NCBI GenBank assembly: GCA_963812475.1
Contig: CAWEVI010000008.1
Location: 1-64,000, forward strand
Reading direction: 5' to 3'
Source of the DNA: JAMXLO01 sp963812475
GTDB lineage: Bacteria; Pseudomonadota; Alphaproteobacteria; Acetobacterales; Acetobacteraceae
DNA: 64,000 bases
Below the pieces are notes generated by a model that saw nothing but the letters and a program-made list of their open reading frames with translations, searched no databases and was not told the DNA's origin. Both the position numbers and the translations under genes were made by a program. Below, piece by piece: positions 1 through 8,432 of the stretch; position 1 is the stretch's first letter; every line of letters starts with the position of its first letter.

Positions 1-1264
1 ATGATCGTGTCGTCCCGCTCGGGGCTGGTTGTCAGCAGCGTGACCGGCGCCTCCACCAGTTCCTCGATGCGGCGGACGTACTTGACGGCCTGCGCCGGCA
101 GGTCCGCCCAGGAACGCGCGCCGCGGGTGGAACCCGTCCAACCTTCCATCGTCTCGTATTCCGGTTCGGCCGCGGCCTGCGCGCCGCGCGCCGCCGGCAG
201 ATGGCGGTAGTGTTCGCCGCGGATGCTGTAGCCGGTGCAGATGCGCAATTCGGGCAGCCCGTCCAGCACGTCGAGCTTGGTCAAGGCCAGCCCATGGATG
301 CCGCCCACCTTCACCGCCTGGCGGACCAGCACGGCGTCGAACCAGCCGCACCGCCGAGGCCGCCCGGTGACGGTACCGAACTCCTTGCCGCGGTCGCCCA
401 GGAGCTGACCGGTCGCGTCGTTCAACTCGGTCGGGAAGGGCCCCGAGCCGACGCGGGTCGAGTAGGCCTTGGCAATGCCGAGGACGAACCCTACCGCCGC
501 TGGACCAAGCCCGGAGCCGGACGCGGCAGTCGCGGCCACGGCGTTGCTCGACGTCACATAGGGGTAGGTGCCGTGGTCAACGTCGAGCATCACCGCCTGA
601 GCGCCTTCGAACAGGATGCGCCGCCCGGCCCGCCGCGCCTCGTCCAGCCGCTCCCAGACCGGTTCGGCGTAGGGGAGGATCCGCGGCGCCAGCGCGAGCA
701 AACGGGCAAGCAGCTCCTCCTTGGAAAAGGTTTCAGCTCCAAGTCCTTGAAGCAACGCGTTGTAGTGCAGCAGCAGCTCGTCCAGCTTGTCGGCGACGGT
801 ATCCGGCTCCGCGAGGTCGGCGACCCGCATGGCCCGTCGCGCCACCTTGTCTTCATAGGCGGGACCTATGCCGCGCCCCGTGGTTCCGATCCGGCGCTCC
901 CCCCTCGCCGCCTCGCGCGCACGGTCGATCGCCGGATGCAGCGGCAGGATCAACACGGCGTTCTCGGCGATGCGCAGGTTGGCGGGCGAAACCACAAGTC
1001 CCTGCGCGGTCACGCGTTCGATTTCGGCCAGTAGCGCCTCGGGGTCGATCACGACTCCGTTGCCGATGATGCCGAGCTTTCCGCGCACCAGACCGGACGG
1101 CAGCAGCGACAGCTTGTAGGTCTCGTTGCCGACCACCAGCGTGTGCCCGCGTTATGGCCGCCCTGGAAGCGCACCACGATATCGGCGCGGCTGGCCAGCC
1201 AGTCGACCACCTTGCCCTTGCCCTCATCGCCCCACTGGGCACCGATCACAGCGACATTGGCCAT
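1..1264 (-). CDS. purA: Adenylosuccinate synthetase, 3' end beyond window, one frameshift
   Basis: PurA joins IMP and aspartate using GTP, the first committed step to AMP. The start at 1264 gives MANVAVIGAQWGDEGKGK, the invariant GTP-binding N-terminus, followed by FQGGHNAG. At about 1145 one base is missing: the frame reads GHNAG-TRWW, whereas the next frame gives the expected GHNAG-HTLVVGNETYKL and then runs to the window edge (TGRGIGPAYEDK, LFEGAQ, TSSNA, GPFPTEL, TGRPRRCGWFD, ending SPERDDTI). Only the last few residues lie outside the window. It sits 31 bases downstream of hisZ on the same strand, so the two are probably co-transcribed. Because PurA is normally essential for growth without purines, the shift is more likely a sequence error than a dead gene. 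Confidence 0.93.
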
Positions 1265-1295
1265 GCGACAGTCACTCCCAAACGGCAAGCGGTGG

Positions 1296-2468
1296 TCAGT
1301 TATCCGGGTCCAGCCCGGAGATGTTGGTCAATCGAACCGCCGCACCATTGCGCAGAATGTGTGAACAGATCAGGCGGCGGGCCTCCGCCACCGGATCGCG
1401 ATCGCGCTCGAGCGCTGCAATCGTGGCATAGCCCAGCCGGCGCATCCGCGCGGCATCGTCCAGATCTGCGCCGAGTGGGACGTAGAGGCGCTGTCGTGCC
1501 TCTCGGGGCGGGGCGGCGCGCAGGATGGCATCGGGAAACAATGTGAGGCCGGTCGCCGGTTCCGCGTCGCCAGTGTTGTACCGGCCGCCACGGCCAAGCT
1601 CCTCATGGCGGCCAGGCGCGTAGATCGTGACCGAGACGCCGGTCTCGTAGCGGAAGCCGCGGAATTCAACCGGATCGATTGTCAGGCGCAACGTGGGGGC
1701 GCGGGCGCGGATCGCGGCCACCGCGCCGGCCAGCCGGTTCGCCAGTTCACGCGCCGCCTGGGGCAGGGTGGCAGCCTCCAGGGCGACAAGCGCCCTGTCG
1801 GCTGGACCGGCGGCCAGCAGCAGGTCGGTCAGCGTCGGCGCCAGACTGCCGCCGTGGCGCGCGACCGACGCAGCGTCCTTGCGATCGAGCGCGCGTGCCA
1901 GGGTGGCGCGATTCGGCCCTGCCAATCGCGCATCGTCGAGGAGCAACGGGACCAACGTCGGCAGGGTCAGATCGAAACTGGTGCGGGTCAGCCCAACAGA
2001 CGCGAGCGCCTCGGCTCCCGCCAATACGATCTCGGCATCGGCCGCGGAATTGTCGCAACCGATCAGTTCGATCCCTGCCTGAGCAATCTGTCGATCCGGA
2101 GCAAGCTGAGTGCCGCGCACCCGCAGACACTGACCGGCATAGGACAGGCGCAGCGGTCGCGGCGCACGGGCGAGGCGCGTCGTCGCGATGCGCGCAACCT
2201 GCGGAGTCGTATCCGCGCGCAGGCCCATCATGCGCTGGCTAACCGGGTCCATCAGCCGGAACGTCTGCTCCGCAACCGCTGCGCCGGAACCGGCCAGCAG
2301 GCTGTCCTCGAACTCGAGCAATGGCGGCTTGACGCGCTGGTAACCGTGACCGGCGAAAACCTCCATCAGCAATTCGACCGCCGACGCCTCGGTTTCGGCA
2401 TCGGGCGGCAGCAGGTCGCGCAGGCCGGCGGGCAGCAGGGCGCGATTGTTGGGGAGGTCATCGCTCAT
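1296..2468 (-). CDS. hisZ: ATP phosphoribosyltransferase regulatory subunit
   Basis: HisZ is a catalytically inactive relative of histidyl-tRNA synthetase that binds the short form of HisG and makes it responsive to histidine. The 390-residue protein starts LPAGLRDLLPPDAE, carries the class II synthetase motif-2 remnant (LRADTTPQVARIATTR) and the late GFRYETGVSVTIY segment typical of HisZ, and lacks the C-terminal anticodon-binding domain of HisRS. The length matches the family. It directly precedes purA on the minus strand, a neighbourhood familiar in alphaproteobacteria. No hisG is visible in the window. Confidence 0.92.
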   Translation of the reverse strand: MSDDLPNNRALLPAGLRDLLPPDAETEASAVELLMEVFAGHGYQRVKPPLLEFEDSLLAGSGAAVAEQTFRLMDPVSQRMMGLRADTTPQVARIATTRLARAPRPLRLSYAGQCLRVRGTQLAPDRQIAQAGIELIGCDNSAADAEIVLAGAEALASVGLTRTSFDLTLPTLVPLLLDDARLAGPNRATLARALDRKDAASVARHGGSLAPTLTDLLLAAGPADRALVALEAATLPQAARELANRLAGAVAAIRARAPTLRLTIDPVEFRGFRYETGVSVTIYAPGRHEELGRGGRYNTGDAEPATGLTLFPDAILRAAPPREARQRLYVPLGADLDDAARMRRLGYATIAALERDRDPVAEARRLICSHILRNGAAVRLTNISGLDPDN

Positions 2469-2600
2469 TTCGGCATTCAGCTATCAGCAATCAGGCGTGG
2501 GAGGAACAGCGGAACCGAGGCCGGCGATCGCAAGGGTGGAGGCGGCGGCCGGCTTTACCGTTGGTTATGGGCGCAGGCGGATACTCGTCCACCACGTGCC

Positions 2601-4079
2601 ATGCTGTTCAATTCACCGGAATTCATCCTGGGCTTCCTGCCAGTTTCGCTCGCGGGGTTCTTCCTGCTGGGGCGCGTTGCCGGGCGGACCTGGGCTATGC
2701 GCTGGCTGCTCGCTGCCGGGCTATTCTTTTACGGCTGGTGGAACGCAAGGTTCGTCCTGCTGCTGGTGGGGTCGATCATCGCCAACTATTGGTGCGGGCA
2801 GCGCATCCTGCTCCTGGCATCGGCGGCCGATCGCCCCGCTGCAAGGCGCTGGCTGATCTTCGGGGTCTGCCTCAACCTCGGTCTGCTCGGCTGGTTCAAA
2901 TACGCCGGCTTCGCGTTCCACACCGTTGCCGCGGCAACAGGTCTTCACCCACCCGAACTGGACCTGTTCCTGCCGCTGGCGATCAGCTTCTTCACCTTCC
3001 AGCAGATCATGTTCCTGGTGGAGAGCTACCGGATGGAGCGTGGCGACGCCAGTTTGCTGCACTATGCGAACTTCGTTGCGTTCTTTCCGCATCTGATCGC
3101 AGGCCCGATCGTGCGTCCGCGCGAGATCATGCCGCAATTGCTGGCCGCGGACCTTGCAACGCCGCTGATGGAGAACCTTGCCGAGGGCCTGATGATCTTT
3201 CTGCTCGGTCTGGCGAAGAAGCTTGTCCTGGCCGATACCTTTGCCTCGTTCGCCGATGTCGGTTTCGCTGCCGCCGCGCAGGGCGCGCCGCTCAGTTTCG
3301 TGGAAGCCTGGTACGCGGCGGCTTCCTACGCGTTGCAGATCTATTTCGATTTCTCCGGCTATTCCGACATGGCGATCGGGCTCGCGCGGATGTTGAATGT
3401 GCGATTCCCGCTGAATTTCGCCAGCCCGTATCAGGCGACCAACATCCGCGAATTCTGGCAGCGCTGGCACATCACCCTGAGCAGCTTCCTGCGCGATCAC
3501 GTTTACATCCCGCTCGGTGGCAACCGCCGCGGCGCAACGCGGCGAAATGGCAATCTGATGGCGACGATGCTGCTGGGCGGCCTGTGGCACGGCGCCGCCT
3601 GGAACTTCGTGCTGTGGGGTGGGCTGCATGGGCTCTTTTTGATCATCCACAGCGGATTCCAGCGCACCCGCGTGCCGGTTCCCGCAATTGCCGGGCAGGC
3701 GTTGACGATGCTGGCGGTCATCGTCGCCTGGGTGCCGTTCCGTGCCAGCGGAACGGACGCGACGTTTGCCATGCTGCGCGGCATGGCGGGCTGCAACGGG
3801 TTCGCCTTGCCTCAGATGATCGTGCACGCAATTCCGCCGCTGACGGCGATCGCGACGCCCGTCCCGCTGCTGCGCTTCCTGGGCGACGCGCGAACGCTGA
3901 GCTTCCCCGAGATATCTGCCTGTCTTCTGCTGGGGTGGACGATCGTCCTCGTGATGCCGACCGTGTACGAGTTGTCGGATCGAGCACGGGGATGGGCGCT
4001 GACCGCAGGCTTCGCGTTCACCGTCCAGGCGCTCTTCTTCGCCCCACACGTGACGCCGTTTCTGTATTTCCAGTTTTGA
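2601..4079 (+). CDS. MBOAT-family membrane-bound O-acyltransferase
   Basis: This is a 492-residue polytopic membrane protein of the MBOAT family (AlgI/DltB/PatA type), which moves acyl groups, usually acetyl, onto exported polysaccharides. The start at 2601 gives MLFNSPEFILGFLPVSLAG, the usual AlgI-like N-terminus; the open frame upstream of it overlaps hisZ antisense and is not used. Family hallmarks are QIYFDFSGYSDMAIGLARM, NFASPY, REFWQRWHITLSSFLRDHVY and the catalytic-histidine segment LLGGLWHGAAWNFVLWG. The next plus-strand gene, 94 bases on, encodes a probable SGNH-type partner, as in alginate O-acetylation modules. The acyl acceptor cannot be told from the sequence. Confidence 0.93.
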   Translation: MLFNSPEFILGFLPVSLAGFFLLGRVAGRTWAMRWLLAAGLFFYGWWNARFVLLLVGSIIANYWCGQRILLLASAADRPAARRWLIFGVCLNLGLLGWFKYAGFAFHTVAAATGLHPPELDLFLPLAISFFTFQQIMFLVESYRMERGDASLLHYANFVAFFPHLIAGPIVRPREIMPQLLAADLATPLMENLAEGLMIFLLGLAKKLVLADTFASFADVGFAAAAQGAPLSFVEAWYAAASYALQIYFDFSGYSDMAIGLARMLNVRFPLNFASPYQATNIREFWQRWHITLSSFLRDHVYIPLGGNRRGATRRNGNLMATMLLGGLWHGAAWNFVLWGGLHGLFLIIHSGFQRTRVPVPAIAGQALTMLAVIVAWVPFRASGTDATFAMLRGMAGCNGFALPQMIVHAIPPLTAIATPVPLLRFLGDARTLSFPEISACLLLGWTIVLVMPTVYELSDRARGWALTAGFAFTVQALFFAPHVTPFLYFQF

Positions 4080-4173
4080 TGGCCGGGCGAATGACCGCGA
4101 TCCGTACATCACCGGCCCGATGCATCGACACGCCGGCCCTAACACCTCGCCGTCATGATGTTGGACGGACGTC

Positions 4174-5203
4174 GTGACCAACGGACGCGCCGCCTGCGTC
4201 CGATTGCTCTGCGCCTGCCTGGCGTCGCTGCTGCTGTACGGCCTCGCATTCGGCTTCGTCGTGGACCGGCCGCTCTCACTCGGGTTTCTCCGACATCAAC
4301 TTGATGCGAAGCTTGCGCGCGCCGCATCGATAGACGGCCCGAAGCTGGTGATCCTGGCGGGTTCCAACGGCCCCTACTCGCATCGCTGCGAGCTGATCGA
4401 ACCGGTGCTGGCGATGCCATGCGTCAATGGCGGCATCGCCGTGGGGATCGGCCTCGACTACCTGTTCGCTCGCTGGCAACCGCTGCTACATCCCGGCGAT
4501 CTGGTCTGATCTGCCCATGGAGGAGGCGCAATATGTCCGCACGCGTGCGGCAACCGAGGTGGGGCCGGACGCTGCGATCATGTTCCGTCACGACTGGCGA
4601 ACGCTTGCGTCACTCGCACCGGAGCGCTGGCTCGGCGCGCTGTTCGCCTTCGACCTGCGCGCGGCGCTGATGGGTCCGATCGAGGCCACGCTGCTCATCG
4701 CACATTTCCATGACCCGCGGGCAGCGGCGACCGGTGCGATGAATGTGTGGGGCGACCATGTCGGCCACACCGCCGAACTGGCCGCGACAAGCCAGGCAGT
4801 GCTTGCATCGGCCGTCCCGCAGCATCCCTCGGCTATGCAGATCGGCACCGGCTATGGCAGCGCGCTGATCGCCGACTTCACGCGCTGGGCCAGTGCTCGG
4901 GGTGTTCGGGTGATCGGAGGCCTGTCGACCGAGTTCGCCGGCGTGCCAATGCCGGACGCGACACTGGATGCCATCCGGTCGATATATCTGGCCAACGGTG
5001 GCGAGTTCCTCGTGCTGCCGAATTTCAGCCGCTACCCGAGGTCGGCCTTCTTCGATACCGCCGAGCACCTGAACGAGGCGGGGCAGATCGCGCACTCGAA
5101 GCTGCTCGCCGAGCAGCTTCGATGGCGCCTCCCGCCCATTGCAACAGCTCGTCCTGCCGATCCAGGAGATCCTCCGGCACGCCATAATATGCCGATAGAT
5201 TGA
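4174..5203 (+). CDS. SGNH-hydrolase-like membrane-anchored protein, frameshifted
   Basis: A GTG start at 4174 opens a protein with one N-terminal membrane segment (LLCACLASLLLYGLAFGF), then LVILAGSNGPYSH, resembling the nucleophile block of SGNH proteins paired with MBOAT acyltransferases, then a GIGLDYL segment and LHPGDLV. A stop follows at once; shifting one base at about 4506 restores DLPMEEAQYVRTR and an open frame to 5203 (NGGEFLVLPNFSRYP, HLNEAGQ). Removing one base gives a 342-residue protein. It probably works with the upstream MBOAT gene in O-acylating a surface glycan; this is inferred from context. The 3' end overlaps the convergent tfoX-like gene by about 180 bases. Confidence 0.68.
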
Positions 5204-5429
5204 CCTGCCGTTCGCCGCGCCGGTAGCTGAACGGCTCGCTGCCCGCGCGTTCGAAGCGTTCGCGTGTGGTGTCATCGACACGCAGATACATCGTGTCGCG
5301 CACCAGCAGGCCGAACATCACGCCGCCATGGAACAATCCGACGCCGCTGAACATGCGGCGCGGCATTGGATCGAGCGGGCCGAGCAGGTCCAGAATGAAG
5401 TCCTGAAACCCGGTGCTCACGCTGGGCAT
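5025..5429 (-). CDS. TfoX/Sxy N-terminal-domain protein
   Basis: The 134-residue product begins with a TfoX-like N-terminal domain: GFQDFILDLLGPLDPMPRRMFSG, GVMFGLLVRDTMYLRVDD and PEDLLDRQDELLQWA. Small stand-alone proteins with this domain are common in proteobacteria; full-length TfoX regulates competence, but short forms have no established role. The last 30 or so residues are Arg/Ser/Pro-rich and lie over the convergent SGNH gene, so this tail may be spurious or result from an undetected frameshift. Its ATG shares one base with the serA stop (TGATG), which implies translational coupling with serA. Confidence 0.82.
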   Translation of the reverse strand: MPSVSTGFQDFILDLLGPLDPMPRRMFSGVGLFHGGVMFGLLVRDTMYLRVDDTTRERFERAGSEPFSYRRGERQVNLSAYYGVPEDLLDRQDELLQWAGGAIEAARRAASSARSAPPRSGARRYRRRPTSGSG

Positions 5430-7015
5430 CAGAACGCCAGCGAGGTCGCCTGCACCACCAGCGGCAGTGTGCGCACCATCGACAGCACGTCTTCCGGCAC
5501 CTCGCCGTCCACTGAGACCAGGCAGATCGCATCGCCGCCCTGGCTGGCGCGGCCGAGATGGAACGTCGCGATGTTGATGCCGGCGCCGGCCAGGGTAGCG
5601 CCGAAGCGGCCGATGAAGCCCGGCTTGTCCTGGTTGGTGACGTACAGCATGTGGGACGCGAAGTCGGCCTCGACCTTGATCCCCTTGATCTCGACGATGC
5701 GTGGCCGCGAACCGGCGAACAGCGTGCCTGCGACGGAACGGGTGAGCTGATCGGTCTCCACCGTGACCCGCACCAACGTCTGGTATTCGCTGGGGCGATC
5801 ATGCACGGTCTCGGCGACATCGATGCCGTGATCGCGCGCCGCAACTGGCGCATTCACCATGTTGACGCCCTCCATCACCGGCGTCATCAGCCCGGCGAGG
5901 GCAGCGGCCGACAGCGGACGGGTGTTCAGCGCAGCGGCGTGGCCTTCGTATTCGATCAGTACCCGGCGGATGACGCCTTCCCTTGCCTGCGTCAGCTGGC
6001 CGCCAAACGCGCCGAGCAGACGGCACAGTTCCATGTATGGTTTCAGCCGCGGCGCGTCCTCGGCTGAGACCGAGGGCATGTTGATCGCATTCGCCACCGC
6101 GCCGGACAGCAGGAAGTCGCTCATCTGTTCGGCGATCTGCAGCGCCACATTCTCCTGCGCTTCAGCGGTCGCGGCGCCGAGATGCGGCGTGCAGACGACG
6201 TTCTCCAGAGCGAACAGCGGCGAGGCCGTGGCCGGCTCGGTCTCGAACACGTCGAGTGCCGCGCCGGCGACGTGGCCGGCCTCGATCGCCTCGGCAAGTG
6301 CGGCTTCGTCGATCAGGCAGCCGCGCGCACAGTTGATGATCCGCACGCCGCGCGTGGTCTTCGCCAGCGCCTCGCGCGAGATGATGTTGCGTGTCGCATC
6401 GGTCAGCGGCGTGTGCAGCGTGATGAGGTCCGCGCGCGCCAGCAGGGCATCGAGCTCCACCTTTTCCACGCCGAGATCCAGCGCACGGTGTTCCGTCAGG
6501 AACGGATCGTAGGCGATCACCTTCATCTTCAACCCGATCGCCCGATCCGCAACGATGGAGCCGATGTTTCCACAGCCGATCAGGCCGAGCGTCTTGGCGG
6601 TGAGTTCGACTCCCATGAAGCGGTTCTTTTCCCACTTTCCCGCCTTTGTAGAGGCGGACGCTTCGGGAATCTGCCGCGCGAGCGCGAACATCATGGCGAT
6701 GGCGTGCTCGGCGGTGGTGATGGTGTTGCCGTGCGGGGTGTTCATCACCACGACACCGCGTGCGGTGGCGGAGCGAATGTCAACATTGTCGACACCGATG
6801 CCGGCACGCCCCACGACCTTGAGGTTGCTCGCGACATCGAGCAGCTCGCGCGTCACCTTGGTGGCGGAGCGGACGGCGAGCCCGTCATAGGGCGCAATGA
6901 TTGAGCGCAGATCGGCGGGCGATAGGCCGGGTTTCAAATCGACCTCGATGCCGCGGCGGTGGAAGATGTCCACCGCCGCCGGGGAGAGCTTGTCGCTGAT
7001 CAGGACTTTCGGCAT
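5429..7015 (-). CDS. serA: D-3-phosphoglycerate dehydrogenase
   Basis: SerA oxidises 3-phosphoglycerate to 3-phosphohydroxypyruvate with NAD, the first step of serine synthesis. The 528-residue long form is complete: N-terminal substrate-binding part (MPKVLISDKLSPAAV, NLKVVGRAGIGVDNVD), Rossmann fold GLIGCGNIGS, catalytic Arg in INCARGCLIDE, catalytic His in CTPHLGAATAEAQENVA, an intervening ASB domain, and a C-terminal ACT domain (MLYVTNQDKPGFIGRFGATL) that may bind serine. It lies downstream of serC on the same strand, separated by 143 bases that hold a palindromic repeat. Confidence 0.97.
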   Translation of the reverse strand: MPKVLISDKLSPAAVDIFHRRGIEVDLKPGLSPADLRSIIAPYDGLAVRSATKVTRELLDVASNLKVVGRAGIGVDNVDIRSATARGVVVMNTPHGNTITTAEHAIAMMFALARQIPEASASTKAGKWEKNRFMGVELTAKTLGLIGCGNIGSIVADRAIGLKMKVIAYDPFLTEHRALDLGVEKVELDALLARADLITLHTPLTDATRNIISREALAKTTRGVRIINCARGCLIDEAALAEAIEAGHVAGAALDVFETEPATASPLFALENVVCTPHLGAATAEAQENVALQIAEQMSDFLLSGAVANAINMPSVSAEDAPRLKPYMELCRLLGAFGGQLTQAREGVIRRVLIEYEGHAAALNTRPLSAAALAGLMTPVMEGVNMVNAPVAARDHGIDVAETVHDRPSEYQTLVRVTVETDQLTRSVAGTLFAGSRPRIVEIKGIKVEADFASHMLYVTNQDKPGFIGRFGATLAGAGINIATFHLGRASQGGDAICLVSVDGEVPEDVLSMVRTLPLVVQATSLAF

Positions 7016-7091
7016 TGGATTGCTGACCTTCCTAACGTCATGGTCGGCGAAGGTCGACCATCCACGTCTTTGTTGTGTGCACCAAGGCTAA

Positions 7092-7129
7092 GTCGTGGAT
7101 GGCCGGGCCAAGCCCGGCCATGACGGTGA
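7092..7129. repeat. REP-like palindrome between serC and serA
   Basis: A perfect 10-base inverted repeat ATGGCCGGGC / GCCCGGCCAT (7099-7108 and 7112-7121, three-base loop CAA) sits inside GTCGTGG...GACGGTGAGAC. The strong stem could attenuate or protect the serC-serA transcript. Similar GC-rich dyads next to CATGACGG occur near 19079. Confidence 0.7.
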
Positions 7130-7158
7130 GACAACGGGTTTACACTACGCTGCCGCAT

Positions 7159-8325
7159 TCACTCTGCCGCTTTCGCAGTGGCCTGCTCGGTCGCCACCAC
7201 GTCGTACGCCCAATCGAGCCACGGCAGCAGTTTTTCGATGTCGGCCGCCTCGATCGTGGCGCCACCCCAGATACGCAGGCCAGGCGGCGCATCGCGATAG
7301 GCACCGATGTCGAAGGCGACGCCTTCCCTCTCCAGCAGTGCGGCCAACGGCTTTGCTGCCGCCGTGTCCGCCAGAGTCAGACAGATCGACGTGCAGGAGC
7401 GCGTCCCCACATCCTCGGCCAGGAAATCCACCCATCCGGTTCGCGCAACCCATCCCGCGATGACCGCCAGATTGGTTTCCGATCGGGCAGCAAGACCGCC
7501 CAGTCCGCCGACCAATTCCGCCCAGCGCAGCCCGTCCAGCGCGTCCTCGACGCACAGCATCGAGGGCGTGTTGATCGTCTCACCCTTGAAGATGCCCTCG
7601 ATCAGCTTCCCGCCCCCATCTTTTGCCCATTGGGTCAGGCGAAAGATCTTCGGCAACGGCCAGACCGGTTTGTATGATTCCAGCCGTGCGACGGCGCGCG
7701 GCGACAACGCCAGCATCCCGTGTGCCGCCTCGCCGCCCAGCACCTTCTGCCAGGACCACGTGACGACATCGAGCCGGTCCCATGGCAACGCCATCGCGAA
7801 CGCCGCTGAGGTGGCATCGCAGATCGCCAGCCCCTGCCGATCCCGCGCAATCCATGCACCATCCGGCACGCGCACGCCCGAGGTCGTGCCGTTCCACGGG
7901 AACACCACGTCGCGATCGAAATCCACCGCCGTGAGATCGGGCAATCGCCCATAGGGCGCGGACAGCACCCGTGCATTGGCCAATCGGAGTTGCTTGACCA
8001 CGTCGGTGGCCCAGCCCTCGCCGAAGCTCTCGAACGCCAGGATATCGACCGGCCGCGCGCCGAGCAGCGACCACAGCGCCATCTCGACCGCGCCGGTGTC
8101 GGATGCGGGCACGATGCCGAGCCGCCAATCGGTTGGCATGCCGAGTATCGCCCGAGAACGCTCGATCACCTCGGCAAGTCGTGCCTTTGGCTCCCTGGCG
8201 CGATGGCTGCGGCCGAGGACCGCGCCGGACAGCGCATCCAGCGTGAAGCCGGGGCGCTTGGCGCAGGGGCCGGAGGAAAAATTGGCATTGGCCGGACGCA
8301 CGTCCGGTTTCGGCGCTAACGCCAT
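7159..8325 (-). CDS. serC: Phosphoserine aminotransferase
   Basis: SerC uses PLP to convert 3-phosphohydroxypyruvate to phosphoserine, with glutamate as amino donor. The 388-residue protein opens KPDVRPANANFSSGPCAKRPG, has GIVPASDTGAVEMALW, and the PLP-lysine segment VTWSWQKVLGGEAAHGM, with Lys in SWQK; this is the alphaproteobacterial type of SerC. The start at 8325 is preceded by a Shine-Dalgarno GGGAGAG about eight bases upstream. It is the first gene of the serC-serA-tfoX-like group. Confidence 0.96.
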   Translation of the reverse strand: MALAPKPDVRPANANFSSGPCAKRPGFTLDALSGAVLGRSHRAREPKARLAEVIERSRAILGMPTDWRLGIVPASDTGAVEMALWSLLGARPVDILAFESFGEGWATDVVKQLRLANARVLSAPYGRLPDLTAVDFDRDVVFPWNGTTSGVRVPDGAWIARDRQGLAICDATSAAFAMALPWDRLDVVTWSWQKVLGGEAAHGMLALSPRAVARLESYKPVWPLPKIFRLTQWAKDGGGKLIEGIFKGETINTPSMLCVEDALDGLRWAELVGGLGGLAARSETNLAVIAGWVARTGWVDFLAEDVGTRSCTSICLTLADTAAAKPLAALLEREGVAFDIGAYRDAPPGLRIWGGATIEAADIEKLLPWLDWAYDVVATEQATAKAAE

Positions 8326-8432
8326 GTGCAGCTCTCCCTTCCAGAAGAGAAGCGCCCCGGTGGGGGGGCGTGACCCGGTGCGGCCTATAGCGACATGGTT
8401 GACACCGCGTCAACGACATTACGGAGCCAGCG

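Noticed and set aside
1605..2600. Long open frame upstream of and joined to the MBOAT gene on the plus strand.
   Set aside because: It is antisense to hisZ and its translation is Arg/Gln-rich without any domain; the MBOAT start at 2601 has the normal family N-terminus.
2721..4181. 486-residue minus-strand frame under the MBOAT gene.
   Set aside because: Gln/Arg/Glu-rich shadow frame in GC-rich DNA; the plus-strand frame has clear family motifs.
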